Shown here in pieces: positions 57,101 through 64,000 of a stretch of DNA of 64,000 bases. The stretch comes from Acanthaster planci (lineage: Eukaryota > Echinodermata > Asteroidea > Valvatida > Acanthasteridae), in the NCBI RefSeq assembly GCF_001949145.1, contig NW_019091361.1:3812192-3876191 (forward strand), given 5' to 3'. A program made the position numbers and the translations under genes. Numbering within the stretch: position 1 is the first letter of the stretch; the number at the start of each line of letters is the position of its first letter. The notes beneath the pieces are model-generated. The model made no database searches. It worked only from the letters and a program-made list of their open reading frames with translations, and was not told the DNA's origin.

Positions 57101-59073
57101 CCATTACACAAAATAGGTGATCGTAGGCAAGGGCTGATCAGGGGGACGGCGACGGGGGCTATTCCCCCAAGAGGAAGCCCCCCCCCCCATTTTTTTTATG
57201 AATAAAGAAAGGCAATTCTTTTGTCTTTTTTCCTTTCCCTTTCTTCCAAAGCGTGTAAAAAGCCCCCCAATGTAGCCTCAGCCCTTAAAAAGGCCGTTAA
57301 AGCTAATATGAAAAAACGTCTGCCCCCCCCCTTGACAAAACTAGTATCCCATCAAAAATGTGTTTCTGGATCTACCACTGACTGGAGAGGCGCCAAGTAT
57401 TCCGTCTTTCCATTTCAATTGCCATCTGATAACCATTCCAAATATTCAGAAATTCTCCGATCTGTAAGCTATACCCCGAAAGAGGCATTTTGTTTGTACT
57501 ACTTTTGAGCTTCCTATAACAAGGCATGATTAGAGGGTACCATGTGTAAAAACCAATCTCAACATTTTCACTCGGCTGCAGACTTATAGTCTGTCAACAT
57601 TCACAGTTCTCAAAATTCCACCTCGTATTTCTTAGCCTAATCAAAGGCGGCTCGTTCTTTTGTAAGAATGTGTCTATCATAATCACACCCTGTCTTATGG
57701 CGTGCAAAGTTAACATTTAATCTGCGTATACAGATATCATCTCTATTAGGAATTGAGATATCTCTATTCCTAATAGAGATATCTCGATTGTACGTCCTGT
57801 TTTAATAGAGACATCTCCATTATGTTTCCGGTTCCGCACACAACAGGAAGGACATTGAAAACGTATAAAGCACAAAGTTTCACTGAACCAGGGGGTTGTG
57901 TAAAGTTTCCTAATGTAATCAATCACGGCAGTACAAGTACTGGGACACAGATTCAAAACCCCTCAAGATAACAGATTTTTCAACACAAAACGGAGAGGGC
58001 GGCCAGCTGACCTCGGAAGCGGTAACTTAATTAATTAATATAGATATCTCTATTAGGAATAGAAATATCTCTATTCCGTGAATAAATGTTAACTTGGCAC
58101 GTCCAGGAATAGAGATATCTCTATTCTGGGATTAAATGTAAACTTTGTACGCCATACTGCCTCGTTATGCTGCAGCGCCACGATGTCAGGATCTATAGTC
58201 TCATTTGGCGAAGGCCACACTGGAAACGAGACTAAACTGGAACTTTTGTTATTATACCTGTAGTCAGCTGGATTTCGGGTTGCCGAAGCTTGGAAACTCA
58301 AGAAAATTGTGCGGCCCCCTCTTTTATTCATTAAGTTTATTCGACCCCTTTTTGGCTCTCTGACATCACGAATCTTCTCTTGTTTTAATTTAAAAATCAA
58401 CCCCCCAAAATTACGTTAGCTGTGTGATAAATAGGGCAACAAAATATCTGAAAAATATAAAGAAGCATCGGTGTTAAAACACACACAGGGTGTTCTCCCC
58501 ATTGAGTTGCATCGGACATAGCTGTTGTTCGCTTCATGGCACTGGTAGTACATTCAACGTAATAAGGCCGGATCATAATAAGCTCGAAAGCGAACGCAGA
58601 TATGTGACGTCATATCAAAGGCTCTGAATTCGCAAAAGCTTGACACATTTCGAATCCAGAAATTGTGCTGCAAATTATTTGTAACGTCAAAGTTGCTTCA
58701 CTTTCATATTCGCCTGTAGTATCAACCGGCCTGTAGGCTTGACTGATTATTTTCAAGTGTGAAATTGCGAGTGAGGCTCGTATCTGCATTGTTGGTACAC
58801 TCATATTTACCACCGCTTGTCTATACGGGGCAATTTGGTAGGTCCAAAGTATCGAAAACCCGCCCACATGGAGGAACTTGCAGTTGTGTGGTTCAATTGA
58901 TAAATATATGATTCAAACTTTATGACCGAATTTCTAAATGGCTGAAAACGCTTATCACGGCCTTGCTACCAGTAGGAAGGGTTGAACATTTCTAATAGTT
59001 TGATTGACAACATATATGGAAGCTTGGAAGTCAATTAACCAATTTTCAGTAAACCACGCCCTTTCCTCAATCC
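54159..59073. other. Non-coding part of duplication copy 2
   Basis: Collinear with copy 1 from about 27345 to 31713. An insertion near 56785-57350 contains a C-run/A-run repeat related to 13370-13580. No gene recognised. Confidence 0.5.
57696..58156. mobile_element. 461-bp palindromic element with repeated GATATC motifs
   Basis: Terminal repeats TATGGCGTGCAAAGTTAACA and the reverse complement of the right end (TATGGCGTACAAAGTTTACA) frame the element. It is flanked by CTGTCT (57690-57695) and CTGCCT (58157-58162), while copy 1 has one site (30553, CTGTAT). The motif AATAGAGATATCTCTATT, itself a palindrome, recurs about eight times in complete or variant form in the two subterminal regions. 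No transposase ORF. Confidence 0.82.
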
Positions 59074-59080
59074 TATAATA
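59074..59080 (+). promoter_or_regulatory. TATA box of peptide gene 2
   Basis: TATAATA 92 bases before the ATG, same spacing and context as gene 1, with the conserved AAACCACGCCC at 59050-59060. Confidence 0.65.
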
Positions 59081-59165
59081 GCAGGCGACTTTGCGGAAAT
59101 TGAGCACATCGACTCACAGTTTCCAGCAGTCGTTCAGTTTTCTCTTGCTGATCCACTGCTGAATA

Positions 59166-59448
59166 ATGAAGCTGCTCGCTCTCTTCGTATGTGTGGCCTT
59201 CCTGTACGGTGTCTCCTCGGAGACATCAGACTTGGGCGACGGTGCGACAGTGGTGGCTGCTGACGATGCAACCGACGACCGCGCAGTGGCCGTAGAATCC
59301 GATGACTTTACCGAGGATGACGACACAGCAGAAATGGACGACGAAGCCGACTTGGAGTGGGATGACGATCAGGATGACGATCAGACAGACGACGATTTGG
59401 ACGAGGAGCCTGCGTTTCCCTTGATGTATGAAGACCAAGACACTGACG
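59166..59448 (+). CDS. Gene 2 exon 1: signal peptide and acidic propiece
   Basis: Encodes the signal peptide and Asp/Glu-rich propiece ending MYEDQDTD, with donor GTAAGT after ACTGACG. Confidence 0.88.
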
Positions 59449-62400
59449 GTAAGTAGGCCTGAGCGTATTTACCATCAAATAAATAGTGTATTGGAATCAG
59501 CAATCAATCGAATTGTCACCATGTCCATACGCCTCCGGGAAAAAAATGAAAAAAGAAAAAAGAGCCTCTAGTTTTTGGCGACAACTCTAAGTAGCAAAAA
59601 TAACATTTGCCAGAGCTAAAATGATTTATCAGCCAAAAAATCTTCAACGACCCCACGAAGTGACAAAAACTTGGAAAATCGATATTTCCCGATCTTTCAC
59701 CAAGACTAGTAAAATGCAACAAAATTTGACAATTTTTTCGCCCGCGTATAGGCTCAAAAAGTGACAACGACAGACGACGCGCGACGGACGACGGCAAATA
59801 TAGAATTCCCTACCGTTATAATGGAGATCATTAATGCAATAGACTTTATTCACGGGGCCGGTCATATTGAATTTGAAAGCGAGGTTAACTCTTCTCTTTT
59901 GAATGTTGAGAGTACAAATAAAGAAATAAAATGACAATTCTTGACAAATTTGCATCTCTCTACACTGATGAATAATTTCAAATTCATGACTGAGCACATA
60001 GAATTGCACCTCGTCTGCCAGATTCCTAAAAGTTTTGAAAGGGAGGCTTGAAACGCACGGAATTATAAAAAGTCTGGTGCCATCCTTAATGACAGTTTGC
60101 AATATATAAAACAGGTTTGTGGAATCAGATCAAAGATCAAAAACGTGAATAGAGTATACAGGGGAAGAAAGTAAGACCTCCAGGTTTTGCAACCTTACAA
60201 ACTGTAAAAAAATGTTAAACGAATTGCTGTTTAATTAAAACAAAAAAATCTACAAAGTAGTGTGGATCAGCATTTTCTAAACCTTATACTCAATAAAACA
60301 AAAGTGGTCGAAAATGCGGAATAAAATAGGTCGCATTTTAAACGCGTTTTTCTTGGATATCTGTTTTGCACGATTCTCATCACTTCGTGAGAGCGTCGAC
60401 GAAATATCACATAAATTCCATAAGCACCGTTTGTGAAAATCAAGCAAATCTGCCCTTTTGACCTGTACTTTTCGATCGCGGGAAGTGCTACACGGGATCA
60501 TTATGCACAAAATGTCGGTTACCAAAAAACGAGAGCTACTCCCCAGGCATATTGGCCATGCATTGTTTCTCAAGTGCGATGTTAAAACAGAGAATCGCGA
60601 CATCCACAACCGGGGCGCTGACGCGATGTGATTTCTACCCAGGGTTCTGAATGTCAAAGTTAAGAAATTCAGCGAAGCATGGGTAAACAGCATTCAGTGC
60701 AAATGCGAAAAGCATCTGAATTGGTAATGAATTCGTCACTCTCATCTTCACCAGTTCAGCTAAATGGCTTTGAAAAGGCGAACAAAGTGACGCAAAGCAT
60801 TGGCATTTTGATATTCAACTTGTTGGGATACTATAGGCCAAAAAAGACTCCGGTCCAAAAGTGGTTTTTTTTCCCTCTCATTTTTTTTTTGCTTTAGTAG
60901 AAGTGATGTTAGAGCGCATGGCCTTGTTACTTTGAGAAGTGTGAATTAACAATTTTGAATAAATAAAAAGACCATAAAATATTACAACAGGCAATGGATT
61001 CAGTCATCTCACTCATACAAGTGCCTCTTTTCTTGGTAAGATTGAGCTTGTTAAAATACTGTAGTGGAACCACATAGGAGAAATTAAATGTGAAAAAGAC
61101 ACGTTCAGCTCCAGTTTCCGGTCTTAAATGAAATTTTCGTGGAAGAGGTAGCAGTATATGACATATTTTGCGCAGCGTTTTCTGCTTTAGCTTAGACGAA
61201 ACAAGTTGCACCTCAAATATGAAAAAATAAATGAAAACAGTTCAGCTCCAGAGTCAAAATAAAAATAAAACTCTCATGATTTAGAAGATATACTGTGCAC
61301 ATTATTTCCGTTTTAGCTGATAAGAAACAAGTTGCATATAAAATAAGCTAAAACGGAAAACAATGTGCACAGTATATCATCTAAATCATGAGAGTTTTAT
61401 TTTTATTTTGGGGGGAAAAGTTCAGCTCCAAAAACAAAATCTGCTCTCACTGTAATCTACCTTTGTTGTTGGCAAGTTGACGATGCATGCATTGTTACAT
61501 GTATGGTTATTATAGCACGATGTCCATCGCCACTGCATGCGTATGTTACCGCTACTGCTTACCCGACACTGAAATAGACTGGCCCCTTACGGTTGGTTGC
61601 TTAAAAACGTTTTCAATTTGTATATATAAGCAGAACGTAAGACCACTTCGTTTGTCTGGTTCACAGACGTGGGCCCAAGTCCGAATCAATTGGCCACTCA
61701 GCCCCAACCATCAAAAACACGTTAAAATTACCCAGTAGTAGAATTCCTGCCGATCAAGTAGGTTTGGCTGCTTCTGGAAATCGTTTTAAGCAAAATAAAA
61801 GACCTCTTTATTTTGCCGCCGCGCAGGTCTATGGCGACGCGTGCGGCGACCAGAAACTGGAGACTTTTTTTGGCCTAATGGTGTTGGGAGATTTAGGACG
61901 CTTACCATCACCGATTTGGCGTCATACAGTTGTAAGCATGATGTTCACTTTCGCTCAAGTGGTACAAAAATCGGACTGGCAATTACTACGACGCGGTTTA
62001 TCTTCTCTTGTCCATGCTAACCCCAAAGGCATCGGTATAAATCATCAGATATCATCTCTCTATGATCTCAAGCATCATTTTGTTATTCCATTCTGTTTTT
62101 GATTATTTCCCTCAGCTTTGGAAACGGCCACTAGTCCCGATCCCGAAGTTGAGGGACACGGTCGTTTCAAATGTCGCGGACGCCGGTGTTGTTTGTCTAG
62201 GAGGAGATTCCACGGTAAGTACTCCCTGACATATTAATGCTAAAGCTCTTTGTTTTTTGTACCATCTTTCAATGGCTTTGAAACCCGTTTGCTCCGACTT
62301 TCATTTTCATGTCGTTGCAAAATCCTGATCCGGTACTTAGATAATTTTCCCCTCGCTTTAGTCTTTCAAAAGTATATTTGAAGTCCACAGATTAAATACC

Positions 62401-63574
62401 AGTGAAAAATCCCCGAGTTTGGCCAACTTATGATAAGTCAGAAAGAAACTGTAATTTTCCCCCAATGAGTTAAATCGTTTTCAATCCATTTTGTATGTGT
62501 TTCTGTATTTTTACGAACCGTTTACTTTCAGTCTGCGTAAGGGCATCTTACCGACAAGGCAAAATAAGATATAAAGCTACCATCAATAAGAAGCATGTTG
62601 TCAGGAAGTCCTTCAAAGGTAAGATTCCTAGGCTTGTATGCGAATTTCAAAGTTTGGATAACTTTTCTCCTGCATTGGCGTTTGAATGAATAACAGCTAC
62701 GCGGAAAACGGCGGGGTAAGGGCTAGACAAAACTATATACAAAAAATGTTCGAAAGTGTTCGTACGTCTTACGGGTCGGGTAGCGCCCTTTTTAAAAACG
62801 GATATCAACGAATAAAACAAATCAATTTATATATCTTAAACTTATGTTGCGAAGAAAATCAGTTTGTTTTTGCATATGTTTAATCAAAAAGTTAGTCAGA
62901 ATAAAGCGTATTCAGATTACACGAAAACTCCATGTTCAAACTGGACGATTGTTTTCATAATGTGGAAACGTGCATTTCTGAAGAAATATCCCAAGGAATT
63001 ATAATCATGAATTGGGGATAGGTTTTATCATGGAGAGAAAAGATCTTGATTTTTATATTGGATTTTATTCCCCTTCACCGACATAATATTTTTCCGATGC
63101 AAACACAAAATCTTTACAAACATATTTGACAGCGGTATCAGCATCTAATCCGCCTTGAATTTTGCAGCCAATGCAAGCAAGCATGCTGAGGAGATGGTTA
63201 CCCTGCGTCCCAGGGCCATTTTTCTTGAGTCATTTAGTGTCTACATGTGTATACGTCTGTTAAAAGCGAAACATCCGGTATCCAAATATTGTTTCAGATT
63301 GATAGCAGGCTGTCCAAAGCAAGACAGTAATGTGTACCTCTCCCGTTATCTCTCCACAGTGGGCGCCAACCAATCGATGCGCTGCATTAAAATCAGACGA
63401 GGTTGGTCAATATTCAGGAGGCGCAGGAGAGTCTGCGTGGGCCTAACCAGTATCAGAGTCCTTGGCAAAGGAAGTTGCATTCGGCACATCTCGGCTCGCG
63501 TCAAGGTCCAAGTCAAGGGGCCGCGGGGTTTCACCAGGAAGTCCAAACGAATCAGACTTTACCGCCGCCGCTAG
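59166..63574 (+). CDS. Secreted acidic-pro/basic-mature Cys peptide precursor, gene 2 (4 exons)
   Basis: Paralogue of 31806-36078, predicted 227 residues: exons 59166-59448, 62116-62214, 62532-62618, 63360-63574, GT-AG, phase 1 junctions, stop TAG 63572. The signal peptide is identical to gene 1, and the acidic propiece is nearly so, with a small extra Asp-rich unit (DDDQDDDQ). The basic part has about 42 Arg/Lys and roughly four acidic residues, so it is more basic than gene 1, and it carries seven cysteines (CRGRRCC, one in exon 3, three in exon 4). Exon 4 contains an RRRRR run. Promoter and 3' UTR start are conserved with gene 1. A host-defence peptide role is inferred from architecture; no family is recognised. 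Confidence 0.82.
59449..62115. other. Enlarged intron 1 of gene 2
   Basis: 2667 bases against 904 in gene 1. The extra sequence (about 59600-60390 and 60590-62000) shows no transposase or known repeat except the long inverted repeat at 61256-61409. ORFs of 112-152 codons here lack motifs. Confidence 0.6.
61256..61409. repeat. Long inverted repeat, ~63-bp arms
   Basis: Arm 61256-61318 pairs with 61346-61409 with about three differences (CTCTCATGATTTAGA, ACTGTGCACATT and CCGTTTTAGCT in both). TTCAGCTCCA lies outside each arm (61240, 61421) and again at 61101, possibly part of the same element. Confidence 0.85.
62116..62214 (+). CDS. Gene 2 exon 2: CRGRRCC segment
   Basis: After CCCTCAG, reads LETATSPDPEVEGHGRFK then CRGRRCCLSRRRFH. 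The three cysteines match gene 1. Confidence 0.83.
62532..62618 (+). CDS. Gene 2 exon 3: one-cysteine basic segment
   Basis: 87 bases after TTTCAG, reading CVRASYRQGKIRYKATINKK and ending RKSFK before GTAAGA. Confidence 0.83.
63360..63574 (+). CDS. Gene 2 exon 4: C-terminal basic segment
   Basis: Starts VGANQSMRCIKIRRGW, has the RRRRR run, two further cysteines (RVCVG, GSCIR), the shared ISARVKVQVKG block and the LYRRR end. Three codons longer than gene 1 exon 4. Confidence 0.85.
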
Positions 63575-63625
63575 ATTCACCACATCGCTCTTCTGATGCT
63601 TTAGAATTATAATCGGTTCCGTCGT

Positions 63626-64000
63626 GGGGGTAAAACGTCTACGTTACAATTACTTGAATGGAATTTTAAGGTAAATCTACGCGAATCTTGGTACAAAATA
63701 GTCGAGGCTTGTCACACAAAACTAAATATTTACAGGCAACTTTGAGATATTCTGTTATCTTCTGGTCTTAAAAACGAAACCAAATCACTGAAAACTTCGA
63801 AACATTAGTTAGCAATTTTTTTTCTGATAATGTAGTCTTATTCGTCGCTAGTCCCATTATGCTTTGTGTTTTTGCATGTAGAAGACCAAATTAAATTTTC
63901 AATGCAAAACTTTGTAGTCCCTGGTGCCTAAGCCCAAATAGTCCATAAAATAATATAGAATCCAAAAATTATCCCTCTAAAGTCCCCCTTAGGCCAAAAG
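63626..64000. other. Right end of window, unassigned
   Basis: AT-rich sequence beyond the end of the duplication. No gene or repeat recognised. Confidence 0.5.

Larger units (their letters stand above)
50170..63625. repeat. Segmental duplication, copy 2 (with peptide gene 2)
   Basis: Partner of 25640-36130 in the same orientation. Longer than copy 1 because of private insertions at 51372-54165, ~56785-57350, 57696-58156 and within intron 1 of gene 2 (about 59600-60390 and 60590-62000). It lacks the copy 1 SINEs, the 30662 element and the gene 1 intron 2 duplication. Confidence 0.85.

Noticed and set aside
61764-62102. 112-codon ORF upstream of gene 2 exon 2
   Set aside because: Its 3' part is intron sequence shared with gene 1, where the frame is not kept.
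63155-63359. In-frame upstream extension of gene 2 exon 4
   Set aside because: The acceptor CTCCACAG at 63352-63359 and the aligned gene 1 junction show it is intron; the extension has no counterpart in gene 1.
1-64000. CRISPR arrays, rRNA, bacterial operons
   Set aside because: No regularly spaced repeats with unique spacers, no rRNA-like sequence and no prokaryotic gene organisation seen.

Overview
The window looks like nuclear DNA from an invertebrate animal, most likely a marine deuterostome such as an echinoderm (inference). It has a host gene split into many GT-AG exons, AT-rich introns, many kinds of transposable-element remnants, and short runs of N from a draft assembly. I see no bacterial operons, rRNA genes, functional tRNA genes or CRISPR arrays.

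Layout. (1) 1-4636: decayed minus-strand DIRS/Ngaro-type (tyrosine-recombinase) retrotransposon with gag and reverse transcriptase fragments, cut by the left edge, plus a partial duplication of its gag end. (2) 5009-19486: plus-strand gene for mitochondrial dimethylglycine dehydrogenase (DMGDH). Thirteen exons with consistent phases encode 737 residues; the N-terminal ~125 residues lie outside or are missing. (3) 19487-25640: non-coding, with two inverted-repeat elements. (4) About 25640-36130 and 50170-63625: two copies of one segmental duplication. Each carries a four-exon gene for a secreted peptide precursor made of a signal peptide, a very acidic propiece and a very basic cysteine-containing C-terminal part. 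(5) Between the copies: a LINE fragment (39572-40560, minus), a degenerate Ty3/Gypsy LTR retrotransposon (41323-48979, plus) with its 3' LTR split by another insertion, and a weak hypothetical ORF near 49.2-49.7 kb.

The most interesting system is the peptide gene pair. The signal and propiece exon is nearly identical between copies while the basic exons are strongly diverged, and flanking introns and promoters remain alignable. This is the pattern expected of a fast-evolving host-defence (antimicrobial-like) peptide family. I do not recognise the family; the function is inferred from architecture only.

The duplication also acts as a clock for mobile DNA. Because the two copies align, insertions private to one copy can be delimited against an empty site in the other (for example 30662-30860 with an 8-bp target duplication, and 57696-58156). 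DMGDH and the peptide genes share no evident pathway; their neighbourhood looks incidental. All identities, charges and counts were made by hand reading and no database search was run.
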